DNA of 64,000 nt from Rhodobacteraceae bacterium QY30 (GTDB lineage: Bacteria > Pseudomonadota > Alphaproteobacteria > Rhodobacterales > Rhodobacteraceae). Below the pieces are notes generated by a model, which was not told the origin of the DNA, made no database searches, and saw only the letters and a list, made by a program, of their open reading frames with translations. The first letter of the stretch is position 1. The number at the start of each line of letters is the position of its first letter. A program made the position numbers and the translations under genes. Location: the NCBI GenBank assembly GCA_002356635.1, contig CP023454.1, positions 124,001 to 188,000 on the forward strand, given 5' to 3'. Below, one piece after another: positions 45,474-54,878 of this stretch.

Positions 45474-46343
45474 TCAGCTGCGGACCAGCTTTTCGTAGTC
45501 TTGCGCAATGTCGCGCGTCAGGGCGCCGACCTCGAAACGGTAATCGGCGATCTGCGACACCGGCGTCACCTCGGCCGCGGTGCCGGTCAGCCAGCACTGC
45601 TGGAAGCCCTCCAGCTCAGAAGGTTCGATCCGCCGTTCATGCACGGTAATGCCTTTTTCCTTCAGCATCTGGATCACCGTTTGCCGGGTGATGCCGTTGA
45701 GGAAGCAGTCGGCCAAGGGCGTATGCACTTCGCCATCCTTGACGAAGAAGATGTTCGCTCCGGTGCATTCGGCAACAAAACCGCGCCAGTCCATGAACAG
45801 CGCGTCCGAGAAGCCCTTCGCCTCGGCCGCGTGTTTGGACATGGTGCAGATCATGTAAAGTCCAGCGGCCTTTGCGGCGACGGGGATGGTTTCGGGGCTG
45901 GGGCGTTTCCACTTTGCGATGTCGATCTTGGCGCCCTGCATCTTGGCGTCGCCGTAATAGGCGCCCCATTCCCAACCTGCGATCGCCATGCAGACCGGGT
46001 TGCGCTTGGCCGAAACACCCATGTCTTCGCCCGACCCGCGCCAGGCCACCGCGCGCACATAGGCATCGGTCCAGCCGTTCGCCTTCAGCATTGCATCCTT
46101 TGCGGCGTCGATCTCTTCGGCGGAATACGGGATCTCCATGTCCAGAAGCTCGGCCGACTTGCGCAGGCGCAGCGAATGTTCATGGCCCTTGAAGATCTTG
46201 CCATTGTAGCAACGCTCTCCCTCGAAGACCGAGGAGGCGTAGTGCATCGCGTGCGTCAGGATATGCACCTTGGCATCGCGCCAGGGCACCAACTGGCCGT
46301 TCATCCAGATCCAGCCATCACGGTCATCATAGGAACCGGCCAT
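45474..46343 (-). CDS. ilvE: Branched-chain amino acid aminotransferase
   Basis: This 289-residue fold-type IV PLP enzyme has THAMHYASSVFEGERCYNG near the N-terminus, SKHAAEAKGFSDALFMD with the probable PLP lysine, ECTGANIFFVKDGE, and FLNGITRQTVIQ. It makes or degrades Leu, Ile and Val. Two ATGs lie six bases apart; the one at 46343 is properly spaced from GGGAG. The longer frame upstream is not supported. It is divergent from the MarR-family gene. Confidence 0.94.
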   Translation of the reverse strand: MAGSYDDRDGWIWMNGQLVPWRDAKVHILTHAMHYASSVFEGERCYNGKIFKGHEHSLRLRKSAELLDMEIPYSAEEIDAAKDAMLKANGWTDAYVRAVAWRGSGEDMGVSAKRNPVCMAIAGWEWGAYYGDAKMQGAKIDIAKWKRPSPETIPVAAKAAGLYMICTMSKHAAEAKGFSDALFMDWRGFVAECTGANIFFVKDGEVHTPLADCFLNGITRQTVIQMLKEKGITVHERRIEPSELEGFQQCWLTGTAAEVTPVSQIADYRFEVGALTRDIAQDYEKLVRS

Positions 46344-46500
46344 TGTCATCTCCCGCCCTGGTTCATTGCTATAATTGCGCAACATAGGGCCGATATGGAC
46401 ATAATATTGCGCGAAATCCGCTGCGGAGCTAACAGTTGAACCTTGGAAAGTCAACAAGGCTGACGTAAAATTCCCCGATACGGGAAGGGGAGGACGATGC

Positions 46501-47043
46501 ATGGCCGGCAATTCCACTGCGGCGGCGCCGGGGGGCGAAAGCCTGCTGTTCCTGACGGATGAACAGCTACGCAACGGGATCGAGGCGATGTTCTTCGCCT
46601 ATCGCGCCTTCACGGCCGATCCCGACATGATCCTTGCGGCCCACGACTATGGCCGGGCCCATCACCGCGCCATCCATTTCATCAACCGGCAGCCGGGGCT
46701 GACCGTCTCGGCGCTGCTGGCGCTGCTGGGGGTGACGAAGCAGTCGCTGAACCGGGTGCTGCGCGCCCTGGTCGAGGACGGGCTGGTCGAGGCGCGGGTC
46801 GGCCGGCAGGACAAGCGGGCAAGGCACCTGTATCTGACCCCGGCCGGGCAGGCGTTGGAGCGGGAGCTGTCGGACGCGCAGCGCGCCCGGATGCGCGCCG
46901 CCTATCGCGCCGCCGGGCCGCAGGCGGTGGCCGGGTTCCGGCAGGTGCTGGAGGCGATCATGGACACCGACCTGCGCCAGACCTATCAATCGGTGAAGGG
47001 CGCGCCGGCGCGATCGTTGTCGGAGCGGGAGGGGCAAGCGTGA
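46501..47043 (+). CDS. petP: MarR-family regulator, PetP-like
   Basis: This 180-residue protein has a winged helix of the MarR type (LTVSALLALLGVTKQSLNRV, LVEARVGRQDKRARHLYLT). It overlaps an OmpR-type response regulator gene by four bases (GTGA). The combination matches the PetP-PetR pair of Rhodobacter, a MarR-like protein with a response regulator. The symbol rests on that pairing, so it is tentative. It diverges from ilvE over about 157 bp. Confidence 0.8.
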   Translation: MAGNSTAAAPGGESLLFLTDEQLRNGIEAMFFAYRAFTADPDMILAAHDYGRAHHRAIHFINRQPGLTVSALLALLGVTKQSLNRVLRALVEDGLVEARVGRQDKRARHLYLTPAGQALERELSDAQRARMRAAYRAAGPQAVAGFRQVLEAIMDTDLRQTYQSVKGAPARSLSEREGQA

Positions 47044-47765
47044 CGATGCGTTCGCAGGCGGGATCCGAGGTGCATCTGCTGATCGTCGACGACGATGAGC
47101 GGATCCGGGGACTTTTGCAGCGATTCCTGATCAAGAACGGCTTTCTGGTGACCGTTGCGCGCGATGCCGCCCATGCGCGGCGGCTTTTGTCCGGGCTGGA
47201 GTTCGACCTGATCGTCCTGGACGTGATGATGCCGGGAGAGGACGGCGTGAGCCTGACGCGCGACCTGCGCCGCCAGATTGCCACGCCCATCCTTCTGCTG
47301 ACGGCGCGGGGCGAAACCTCGGACCGGATCGCCGGTTTCGAGGCGGGGGCCGACGACTATCTGGCCAAGCCGTTCGAGCCGAAGGAGCTGCTTCTGAGGA
47401 TCAATGCGATTCTGCGGCGCGCACCGGTTCCGACGGCTTCGGTGGCGCTGCCGAAGATCCTGAACCTGGGTCCGGTGCGCTATGACGTGGAGCGGGCCGA
47501 GATGTGGAAGGGCGAGGCGCTGATTCGCCTGACCGCGACGGAAACAGCGCTGATGCGGATCTTTTCGGCCAAGCCGGGCGAGCCGGTCAGCCGGATGCAG
47601 CTGGTCGAGGATCTGGGGCGCGCGGGGACTTCCGGCGATGCGGCGCAGGAGCGCGCGGTGGATGTGCAGATCACCCGGCTGCGCCGCAAGCTGGAGGAAG
47701 ATCCGAAGCAGCCGCGGTACCTGCAGACCGTGCGGGGCGCCGGCTACATGCTGGCGCCGGACTGA
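47040..47765 (+). CDS. petR: OmpR-family response regulator, PetR-like
   Basis: This 241-residue protein has a receiver domain (DDDERIRGLLQRF, phospho-acceptor in LIVLDVMMPGEDG, LTARGETSDRIAGFEAGADD) and a winged-helix output domain ending VDVQITRLRRKLEEDPKQPR and VRGAGYMLAPD. GTG at 47040 follows GGGAGGGG at a normal distance and overlaps the petP stop; an ATG two codons later is the alternative. No partner kinase lies next to it. In R. capsulatus petR is near petABC, which is not in this window. Confidence 0.85.
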   Translation: MTMRSQAGSEVHLLIVDDDERIRGLLQRFLIKNGFLVTVARDAAHARRLLSGLEFDLIVLDVMMPGEDGVSLTRDLRRQIATPILLLTARGETSDRIAGFEAGADDYLAKPFEPKELLLRINAILRRAPVPTASVALPKILNLGPVRYDVERAEMWKGEALIRLTATETALMRIFSAKPGEPVSRMQLVEDLGRAGTSGDAAQERAVDVQITRLRRKLEEDPKQPRYLQTVRGAGYMLAPD

Positions 47766-47783
47766 GCAGTGGGGGCGCCGGGG

Positions 47784-47843
47784 AGGGGGCGCTGCCCCCG
47801 CCGCCTGTGGCGGCCCCCCCGGGATATTTGGAAAAAGAAGAAT
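47784..47843 (+). repeat. GGGATATTT-type intergenic element, copy 2
   Basis: Hairpins GGGGGC-GCT-GCCCCC and GCCGCC-TGT-GGCGGC are followed by CCCCCCGGGATATTTGGAAA and a purine-rich AAGAAGAA run. The purine run may serve as the ribosome binding site of the deacetylase gene at 47847. The end of the element resembles that at 43705-43753. Confidence 0.6.
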
Positions 47844-47846
47844 ACG

Positions 47847-48779
47847 ATGGCGACGCTGTTGATCACCCACGACTCCGGCCTGCTTCATGCGACACCGGAG
47901 GGACACCCGGAGCGGGTGATGCGCCTGCAGGCGATCCATGGCGCCCTGCGCGCACCGGAATTCGATGGGCTGCTGCGGAAAAGCGCCTCGCTTGCGCCCG
48001 AGGCAGAGGTGCTGCGGGTCCACAGCGCCGGACATCTGGAGCGGATCCGGACCAGTGCCATGCGGCCGGGTTACGTTCCGCTGGATGCCGATACCTGGAT
48101 GTCCGAAGGCTCGTTCGCGGCGGCGATGCGGGCGATCGGCGGGGCCAATGACGCCGTGGATGCGGTGCTGGCGGGCGCGGCGCGGAATGCCTTTGTGGCC
48201 ATGCGGCCGCCCGGGCACCATGCGCTGCGGGAAACCGCCATGGGGTTCTGCCTGTTCTCGACCGTGGCCATTGCGGCCAAACGGGCGTTGGACGACCTGG
48301 ACCTGTCGCGGGTGGCGGTGCTGGACTTCGACGTTCACCACGGCAACGGCACGCAGGAGGCCCTGTGGGACGAGGCCCGGGCCACCTTCGTGTCATCGCA
48401 GCAGGTGCCGCTGTGGCCCGGAAGCGGGTTGGCGGCGGAACGCGGGGGGCATGGGCAGATCCTGAACCTGCCGCTGCCGCCCGGATCGGACGGCCAGGTG
48501 ATGCGGCGCGAGTGGGAACTGGCGCTGGAGCAGGTGGCGAAGGCGCGGCCGGAACTGGTGCTGGTTTCCGCCGGCTTCGATGCGCACCGGGACGATCCGC
48601 TGGCGAACCTGAACTGGACCGAGGCGGATTTCGCCTGGCTGACCCACGCCATCTGCGATCTGGCGGATGACTGCTGCGGGGGGCGGGTGGTCTCGGTGCT
48701 TGAGGGGGGCTATGATCTGGATGCGCTGGGCCGTTCGGTTGCGGCGCATGTGCGGGTTTTGATGGAGCGGGGCGCATGA
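47847..48779 (+). CDS. Histone deacetylase-family protein
   Basis: This 310-residue arginase/deacetylase-fold enzyme has the zinc and catalytic motifs MRPPGHHALRETAMGFC, VLDFDVHHGNGTQ and SAGFDAHRDDP, and a terminal EGGYDLDALG. Bacterial members deacetylate small molecules or proteins such as acetyl-CoA synthetase. The substrate here is unknown. The frame runs back into the repeated element, but the ATG at 47847 gives the natural N-terminus. It overlaps xseB by four bases. Confidence 0.92.
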   Translation: MATLLITHDSGLLHATPEGHPERVMRLQAIHGALRAPEFDGLLRKSASLAPEAEVLRVHSAGHLERIRTSAMRPGYVPLDADTWMSEGSFAAAMRAIGGANDAVDAVLAGAARNAFVAMRPPGHHALRETAMGFCLFSTVAIAAKRALDDLDLSRVAVLDFDVHHGNGTQEALWDEARATFVSSQQVPLWPGSGLAAERGGHGQILNLPLPPGSDGQVMRREWELALEQVAKARPELVLVSAGFDAHRDDPLANLNWTEADFAWLTHAICDLADDCCGGRVVSVLEGGYDLDALGRSVAAHVRVLMERGA

Positions 48780-49009
48780 CCGAGATCGCGGCGATGAGCT
48801 TTGAAGAGGCGATGAAGGAACTGGAAACCGTCGTCGGCAAGCTGGAGCGCGGCGATGTGGCGCTGGAGGAATCCATTGCGCTTTACGAACGCGGTGCTTT
48901 GCTGCGCGCGCGCTGCGAAGAACGGCTGAAGGCCGCCGAGGAGAAGGTGGAAAGGATCACGCTGGGCGAAGGTGGCAAGCCCTCGGGCACCACGGCGGAA
49001 GGTCTTTGA
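48776..49009 (+). CDS. xseB: Exodeoxyribonuclease VII small subunit
   Basis: This 77-residue protein has the XseB pattern (MSFEEAMKELETVVGKLERG, LEESIALYERGALLRARCEE). With XseA it forms exonuclease VII. It overlaps the deacetylase gene by four bases and lies one base before ispA, a common alphaproteobacterial arrangement. xseA is not in the window. Confidence 0.95.
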   Translation: MTEIAAMSFEEAMKELETVVGKLERGDVALEESIALYERGALLRARCEERLKAAEEKVERITLGEGGKPSGTTAEGL

Positions 49010-49010
49010 C

Positions 49011-49877
49011 GTGTTTCCCGAACGGCTGAAGGCGGCACAGGTCGCGGTGGAATCGCGGCTGGCGGCGGCGTTGGAGCATCAGCCGGATGTGCCCGTGGTG
49101 GCGGCGATGCGGTACGCCGCGCAAGGCGGCAAGCGGATCCGGGCTTTTCTGGTTCTGGAAAGCGCCGCGCTGTTCGGGATCGAGGTGTCGCGGGCGATTT
49201 CTGCCGCGGCGGCGGTCGAGGCGTTGCACGCCTACAGCCTGATCCATGACGATCTGCCGGCCATGGACAACGACGATCTGCGCCGGGGACAACCGACGGT
49301 CCATGTGAAATGGGACGAGGCGACGGCCATTCTGGCGGGCGATGCGTTGCAGTCCCTGGCGTTTGAACTGTGCTGCGACCCGTCGCTGGGACCGGCGGAC
49401 CGGCGCATCGCGCTGGTGGCGGAATTGGCGCGCGCATCGGGGGCCGAAGGGATGGTTCTGGGACAGGCGTTGGATATCGCCGCCGAAACCTCGGCCACTC
49501 CGTTGACCATCGAGCAGATCACCGACCTGCAGGCAGGAAAGACAGGCGCGCTGATCCGCTTTGCCTCGACGGCGGGCGCGGTTCTGGCGGGGGCCGATAC
49601 CGGGCCGCTTGCGACCTATGCCCGCGCGCTGGGCCTGGCCTTCCAGATCGCTGATGACATTCTGGACGTGGAGGGTGACCCTGCGAAAACCGGGAAGCGT
49701 CTTGGCAAGGACGCTGACGCGGGCAAGGCGACCTTCGTTTCCCTACTGGGCCTTGATGGCGCCCGCACCCGCGCCCGGGATCTGGTGTCCGAGGCCGTTG
49801 CTGCCCTTGCCCCCTACGGCGCGGCGGGCAGGAACTTGGCAGAGGCCGCCGAGTTCGTTATTGCCCGCGAGAGCTAA
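49011..49877 (+). CDS. ispA: Polyprenyl synthetase (farnesyl diphosphate synthase)
   Basis: This 288-residue trans-prenyltransferase has two Asp-rich motifs (HDDLPAMDNDDLRRGQPTVH and FQIADDILDVEGD), GKRIRAFLVLES, and AGKTGALIRFA. The gene context (xseB, dxs) points to farnesyl diphosphate synthase; a longer-chain product cannot be excluded from sequence alone. There is no ATG at the conserved start. GTG at 49011, with GGAAGG upstream, is preferred to the longer frame that overlaps xseB. Confidence 0.92.
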   Translation: MFPERLKAAQVAVESRLAAALEHQPDVPVVAAMRYAAQGGKRIRAFLVLESAALFGIEVSRAISAAAAVEALHAYSLIHDDLPAMDNDDLRRGQPTVHVKWDEATAILAGDALQSLAFELCCDPSLGPADRRIALVAELARASGAEGMVLGQALDIAAETSATPLTIEQITDLQAGKTGALIRFASTAGAVLAGADTGPLATYARALGLAFQIADDILDVEGDPAKTGKRLGKDADAGKATFVSLLGLDGARTRARDLVSEAVAALAPYGAAGRNLAEAAEFVIARES

Positions 49878-49907
49878 GCGCCCCTTCACCTGCCCCCGGA
49901 GGGCTTC

Positions 49908-51824
49908 ATGACCGACCGTCCCGCCACCCCGATCCTGGACCGCGTCCACCTGCCTTCCGACATGAAGGGGCTGACGGACCGCGAATTGCGCCAGCTGGCG
50001 GATGAGCTTCGGGCCGAAACCATCAGCGCGGTGTCCGTTACCGGCGGGCATCTGGGCGCGGGCCTCGGCGTGGTTGAACTGACGGTGGCACTGCACGCTG
50101 TGTTCGACGCGCCGCGCGACAAGATCATCTGGGACGTGGGCCACCAAAGCTATCCGCACAAGATCCTGACCGGGCGGCGCGACCGGATCCGCACCCTGCG
50201 GATGAAGGACGGGCTGTCGGGCTTCACCAAGCGGTCCGAAAGCGCCTATGACCCGTTCGGGGCTGCGCACAGCTCCACTTCGATCTCGGCGGCGCTGGGC
50301 TTTGCCGTGGCCCGGGATCTGGGGGCCAATACCGGCGATGCGGTGGCGGTAATTGGCGACGGCTCGATGAGCGCGGGCATGGCCTTCGAGGCGATGAATA
50401 ACGCCGGCCATCTGAAGAAACGTCTGTTCGTCATCCTGAACGACAATGACATGTCGATTGCCCCTCCGGTCGGCGCGCTGTCGGCCTACCTCAGCCGTCT
50501 TTATGCGGGCGCGCCCTTCCAGGACCTGAAGGAGGCCGCGAAGGGCGCCGTCAGCCTGCTGCCCGGACCGCTGCAGGAAGGTGCGCGCCGGGCGAAGGAG
50601 ATGATTAAGGGCATGACCATCGGCGGCACCCTGTTCGAGGAACTGGGTTTCGATTACGTCGGCCCCATCGACGGGCACGATCTGGACCAGCTGCTGCCGG
50701 TGCTGAGAACGGCACGGTCGCGGGCACGGGGGCCGGTGCTGATCCATGTCATCACGAAGAAAGGCAAGGGCTATCCGCCCGCCGAACGTGCCGCCGACAA
50801 GGGACATGCGACCGCGAAGTTCGACGTGGTGACGGGGGAACAGAAGAAAGCTCCGTCGAATGCGCCAAGCTACACCAGGGTCTTCGCCGAAAGCCTGATT
50901 TCCGAAGCCGCGCGCGACGATCGGATCGTGGCGATCACGGCGGCCATGCCCGACGGCACCGGCCTGAACCTGTTTGCCGAACGCTTTCCGAAACGTTGCT
51001 TCGACGTGGGCATCGCCGAACAGCACGCCGTGACCTTCGCGGCCGGACTGGCGGCCGCGGGGCTGAAACCCTTCTGCGCGCTGTATTCCACCTTCCTGCA
51101 GCGCGGTTACGACCAGGTGGTGCATGATGTGGCGATCCAGCGCCTGCCGGTGCGATTTGCCATCGACCGCGCCGGTCTGGTCGGTGCCGATGGCGCGACC
51201 CATGCCGGGGCGTTCGACATCGCGTTCCTGGCCAACCTGCCGGACATGGTGCTGATGGCCGCCGCGGACGAAGCTGAACTGGTGCATATGGTCGCCACCG
51301 CCGCCGCCATCGACGACCGCCCTTCGGCCTTCCGCTTCCCCCGCGGCGAAGGCGTCGGGGTCGAGATACCGGAACGTGGCACGCCGCTGGAAATCGGGCG
51401 CGGCCGGATCGTGGCCGAGGGCGGCCGCGTGGCGATCCTGTCGTTCGGCACCCGTTTGGCCGAGGTGCTGAAGGCGCGCGAATCGCTGGCTGCGCGCGGA
51501 CTGGCCCCAACGGTGGCCGACGCCCGCTTCGCCAAACCGCTGGACCGCGACCTGATCCTGCGGCTTGCCCGGGAACATGAGGCACTGATCACCGTCGAGG
51601 AAGGCGCCATCGGCGGCTTCGGCAGCCATGTCGCGCAGCTTCTGGCCGAGGAAGGGATCTTCGACCGGGGGTTCAAGTTCCGGTCCATGGTGCTGCCCGA
51701 CACCTTCATCGACCAGGCCAGCCCCGAAGACATGTATGCCACTGCCGGGATGAATGCGCCGCAGATCGAAGCGAAGGTGCTTGAGGTGCTGGGGGTGGCG
51801 GTGGTGGCGGGGAAAAGGGCCTGA
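49908..51824 (+). CDS. dxs: 1-deoxy-D-xylulose-5-phosphate synthase
   Basis: This 638-residue thiamine-diphosphate enzyme starts the MEP pathway from pyruvate and glyceraldehyde 3-phosphate. Visible signatures are [18 protein letters not shown], the ThDP/Mg motif [18 protein letters not shown] with NDNDMSI, and the transketolase Glu region [26 protein letters not shown] site precedes the ATG. It follows ispA by 30 bp, forming an isoprenoid-supply operon. Its ThDP need matches the thiamine import genes at the window end. Confidence 0.97.
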   Translation: MTDRPATPILDRVHLPSDMKGLTDRELRQLADELRAETISAVSVTGGHLGAGLGVVELTVALHAVFDAPRDKIIWDVGHQSYPHKILTGRRDRIRTLRMKDGLSGFTKRSESAYDPFGAAHSSTSISAALGFAVARDLGANTGDAVAVIGDGSMSAGMAFEAMNNAGHLKKRLFVILNDNDMSIAPPVGALSAYLSRLYAGAPFQDLKEAAKGAVSLLPGPLQEGARRAKEMIKGMTIGGTLFEELGFDYVGPIDGHDLDQLLPVLRTARSRARGPVLIHVITKKGKGYPPAERAADKGHATAKFDVVTGEQKKAPSNAPSYTRVFAESLISEAARDDRIVAITAAMPDGTGLNLFAERFPKRCFDVGIAEQHAVTFAAGLAAAGLKPFCALYSTFLQRGYDQVVHDVAIQRLPVRFAIDRAGLVGADGATHAGAFDIAFLANLPDMVLMAAADEAELVHMVATAAAIDDRPSAFRFPRGEGVGVEIPERGTPLEIGRGRIVAEGGRVAILSFGTRLAEVLKARESLAARGLAPTVADARFAKPLDRDLILRLAREHEALITVEEGAIGGFGSHVAQLLAEEGIFDRGFKFRSMVLPDTFIDQASPEDMYATAGMNAPQIEAKVLEVLGVAVVAGKRA

Positions 51825-51837
51825 ACCAAAGGCCGCA

Positions 51838-52596
51838 TCAAAAAGCGTTCATCACCAGGAAGATTGCCGACTTCACCAGCGCATAGGCCAGACCGCCCAC
51901 CCAGAAGAACGCGGCGACCGAGATCAGCAGGCCGCCGATGATCCAGACCCCGTCGCGTTCCAGGACCCCAAGCGCGATCACGCTGATCGATAGCGCGGGC
52001 AGCAGGTTGCCCAGCGGGATCGGCAGCACCAGCACGAGCGAGAGGGCAAGGCACAGCGCACCAAGGAACCGTTCGGCCAACGGCGAAGTCAGCACCATCA
52101 GTCGCGCCCGCAGCAGCCGCTCGGCCCGTTCGAGGAAGGGATTCGCGCGGTTGATCAGCGACTGGAAGCTTTCACGCGACAGGGCCCGGCGGTCGATGAA
52201 GGGTGGCAGCCACGGCGATCGGGCCATCATCATCTGCGCCGACAGATAGATCAGCGGCAGCCCCAGCACCCCGGCCAGACCGGGCGGGGCGGGCAGGATG
52301 TTCGGGAACGCGAAGATCAGCAGAAGGGCGCCGAAGGCCCGGCCGTCCATGCCTCGCAAGAGATCCCCCACTGAAATTGGCGCTGCCCCCTCGGCCCGCG
52401 CCAGCCCTGCCAGTATCTCGGACAGCCGCCGCCGGCGCCGCATCGGCCGGCGCCTTGACAGCCGCCGCCGCAGCCCTTTGCGCCCCGGGCGGCTTCGGGC
52501 AACATCCGGCGCGCCGGGGTCCGTCGGAAAATCCTGCATGTTGGCTGCCTGTCTGAAATCGGATGGCCCGCCAGAGGGCGGGCCGGGAAATGTCAT
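51838..52596 (-). CDS. ExoD-family membrane protein
   Basis: This protein of 252 residues (233 if the ATG at 52539 is used) has a very Arg-rich N-terminal region and an ExoD-type membrane domain ([57 protein letters not shown]). ExoD proteins affect exopolysaccharide production by an unclear mechanism. The first ATG overlaps the msrA stop by four bases, matching the coupling between msrB and msrA, so the longer form is favoured. It is convergent with dxs. Confidence 0.85.
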   Translation of the reverse strand: MTFPGPPSGGPSDFRQAANMQDFPTDPGAPDVARSRPGRKGLRRRLSRRRPMRRRRRLSEILAGLARAEGAAPISVGDLLRGMDGRAFGALLLIFAFPNILPAPPGLAGVLGLPLIYLSAQMMMARSPWLPPFIDRRALSRESFQSLINRANPFLERAERLLRARLMVLTSPLAERFLGALCLALSLVLVLPIPLGNLLPALSISVIALGVLERDGVWIIGGLLISVAAFFWVGGLAYALVKSAIFLVMNAF

Positions 52597-53096
52597 GTGG
52601 CGCGTTGCGGCAGACGCCAGTTGGGGCGCGGAAAATGGCAGGTGTAGCCGTTCGGGAACCGTTCCAGGTAATCCTGGTGCTCGGGCTCGGCCTCCCAGAA
52701 ATCTCCGGCGGGTTTCACTTCGGTCACAACCTTGCCCGGCCAGATCCCCGAGGCGTCGACATCGGCGATGGTTCGCTCGGCCTCGGCCTTCTGCTCCGGG
52801 GTCAGGTAGTAGATGCCCGAACGATAGGACAACCCCAGGTCATTGCCCTGCCGGTTCAGTGTGGTGGGGTCATGGATCTGGAAGAAGAACTCCAGCAACT
52901 GCCGGTAGGACAGCCTTGACGGATCGAACACCACCTCGATGCCTTCGGCATGGGTGCCGTGGTTGCGATAGGTGGCGTGCGCCACATCGCCGCCGGTATA
53001 GCCCACACGGGTGCGAAGGACACCCGGCATCCGCCGGATCAGATCCTGCATCCCCCAGAAGCAGCCGCCCGCGAGGATCGCGCGTTCCTCGCTCAT
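52593..53096 (-). CDS. msrA: Peptide methionine-S-sulfoxide reductase MsrA
   Basis: This 167-residue enzyme has the active-site motif GGCFWGM (Cys near residue 12), [20 protein letters not shown] and the downstream MsrA pattern [15 protein letters not shown]. It repairs S-form methionine sulfoxide. The start overlaps the msrB stop by four bases and its own stop overlaps exoD. Confidence 0.96.
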   Translation of the reverse strand: MSEERAILAGGCFWGMQDLIRRMPGVLRTRVGYTGGDVAHATYRNHGTHAEGIEVVFDPSRLSYRQLLEFFFQIHDPTTLNRQGNDLGLSYRSGIYYLTPEQKAEAERTIADVDASGIWPGKVVTEVKPAGDFWEAEPEHQDYLERFPNGYTCHFPRPNWRLPQRAT

Positions 53097-53569
53097 GCCG
53101 CGGCCCCCCGGATCCGGTCGACGAATTCGCCGTAACCCTCCGCCTCAAGCCGGTCGAGCGGGATGAACCGCAGCGAAGCCGAATTGATGCAATAGCGCAG
53201 GCCGCCCCGATCCTCGGGACCGTCCTCGAAGACGTGGCCCAAGTGGCTGTCGGCGTACAGAGACCGGACTTCGGTCCGGATCATGCCGTGGCTTTCATCC
53301 CGCCGCTCGATCACGTTGTCATCGACAACGGGCCGGGTGAAGCTGGGCCAGCCGCAGCCGCTGTCGAACTTGTCCGCCGAGGAAAACAACGGCTCTCCCG
53401 AGACGACATCGACATAAAGACCCGGCGCCTTGTGGTTCCAGAATTCACCGGTGAATGCGCGCTCGGTCCCGTCGGTCTGGGTCACGCGATACTGCTCGGG
53501 CGTCAGGCGTCCCACCGCTTCGGCGGACTTGAGGTAGGTCTTGGCGGGGTTGTCGACGTCGGATGTCAT
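53093..53569 (-). CDS. msrB: Peptide methionine-R-sulfoxide reductase MsrB
   Basis: This 158-residue enzyme has [28 protein letters not shown] and the catalytic [11 protein letters not shown]. The two zinc-binding CxxC pairs found in many MsrB proteins are missing; an additional Cys in SGCGWPSF may act as the resolving residue. The ATG at 53569 starts the conserved region; the frame upstream is not coding. It is the first gene of an msrB-msrA-exoD operon. Confidence 0.95.
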   Translation of the reverse strand: MTSDVDNPAKTYLKSAEAVGRLTPEQYRVTQTDGTERAFTGEFWNHKAPGLYVDVVSGEPLFSSADKFDSGCGWPSFTRPVVDDNVIERRDESHGMIRTEVRSLYADSHLGHVFEDGPEDRGGLRYCINSASLRFIPLDRLEAEGYGEFVDRIRGAAA

Positions 53570-53654
53570 CGCGGCTCCTGCGGGTTTCTGGCGCGACGAT
53601 AATGCATTCGTCGCGCCCGCACTATGTGGGGATGCGGGCGCGACAGGGGAAGGG

Positions 53655-54641
53655 TCAGTTTTCACCGATTGAGTGTGCCGCCTGCCCGCGCGTCTTCCAG
53701 AGAGACCAGCCCACGCCCGCGCCGAGGATCGCGAAGGTGACGCCGAGCGACCAGGCGGGGGGGAATTTCTCCAGCCCCAGCAGGTCGGCCGCAAAAACCT
53801 TGCCGCCGATGAACACCAGCAGGATCGCCAGCGCCTGCTTCAGATAGGCAAAGCGGTGCAGGATCGCCGCCAGCGCGAAATACAACGCACGAAGGCCCAG
53901 GATTGCGAAGATGTTCGAGGTGTAGACGATGAAGGGATCGGTGGTGATCGCAAAGACCGCGGGAATCGAATCCACGGCAAAGACAACGTCCGCCAGCTCG
54001 ACCATGATCAGCGCCAGGAACAGCGGCGTCATCACCCAGGACGTCTTGCCCACGCCGTCGGCCACCCGCAGGAAGAAGGCGTTGCCCTCCAGGTGTTCCG
54101 ATACGCGGAAGTGTCTGCGGATGAAGCGCAGCGCGGGGTTGGTCGACAGGTCGTGTTCCTTTTCGCCGGTGAACAGCATCTTCACGCCGGTCAGGATCAG
54201 GAACGCGGCAAAGACATAAAGCACCCAGGCGTAGCTGGACACGATCGCCGCGCCAAATCCGATCATCAGCGCCCGGAGCACGATGACGCCAAGGATCCCC
54301 CAGAACAGCACCCGGTGCTGATAGGCGCGCGGGATCGAGAAGAATCCGAAGATCATCGCGATGACAAAGACGTTGTCCATTGCCAGGCTTTTTTCCACCA
54401 CGAAGGCGGTCCAGTATTCCGCCGCCGCGCCGGACCCGGACTGCCACCAGACGAAGCCGCCGAAAGCCAGCCCCAGCGCGATGTACAAGGTCGACAGGCG
54501 CAGGCTTTCCCGCACCCCGATTTCATGGTCACCCTTGTTCAGCACCCCCAGGTCAAAGGCCAAAAGCCCCAGCACGATCAGAAGAAATGTCGCCCACATC
54601 CACAGGGGCGTGCCCAGGAAGGGCATCAGCAGGAATTCCAT
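53655..54641 (-). CDS. TerC/Alx-family integral membrane protein
   Basis: This 328-residue protein has about nine membrane helices and the TerC signatures [20 protein letters not shown] and [20 protein letters not shown]. Members of this group include the pH-responsive manganese exporter Alx of E. coli and tellurite-resistance protein TerC. Metal ion transport is the likely role. The ATG at 54641 has GAGG upstream. I looked for a yybP-ykoY manganese riboswitch in the leader and did not find one. Confidence 0.9.
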   Translation of the reverse strand: MEFLLMPFLGTPLWMWATFLLIVLGLLAFDLGVLNKGDHEIGVRESLRLSTLYIALGLAFGGFVWWQSGSGAAAEYWTAFVVEKSLAMDNVFVIAMIFGFFSIPRAYQHRVLFWGILGVIVLRALMIGFGAAIVSSYAWVLYVFAAFLILTGVKMLFTGEKEHDLSTNPALRFIRRHFRVSEHLEGNAFFLRVADGVGKTSWVMTPLFLALIMVELADVVFAVDSIPAVFAITTDPFIVYTSNIFAILGLRALYFALAAILHRFAYLKQALAILLVFIGGKVFAADLLGLEKFPPAWSLGVTFAILGAGVGWSLWKTRGQAAHSIGEN

Positions 54642-54878
54642 GCACAAACCTCGTTCACATCGTTGGTCTGTGCGCGATGGAAAGCCAGAACTTGGGGAAA
54701 GCGCCGGGCCGGACCATCGAACACAGTCGATGCAGTCCGACATCACGGCTCATCGCCGCCAGAGGGGCCCGGTCTGCCACATCAACATGGGGCGGTCGGG
54801 CGCGGCGTCAAGGCCGCTTGCACAGAATATCGCTGACCCCCCTTGCCCCCGCGCCCGGCCCCGCCGCACTGTCCGGGG

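Noticed and set aside
54642-54790. Possible yybP-ykoY manganese riboswitch before the TerC gene
   Set aside because: Neither conserved internal loop of that aptamer could be found on the minus strand.
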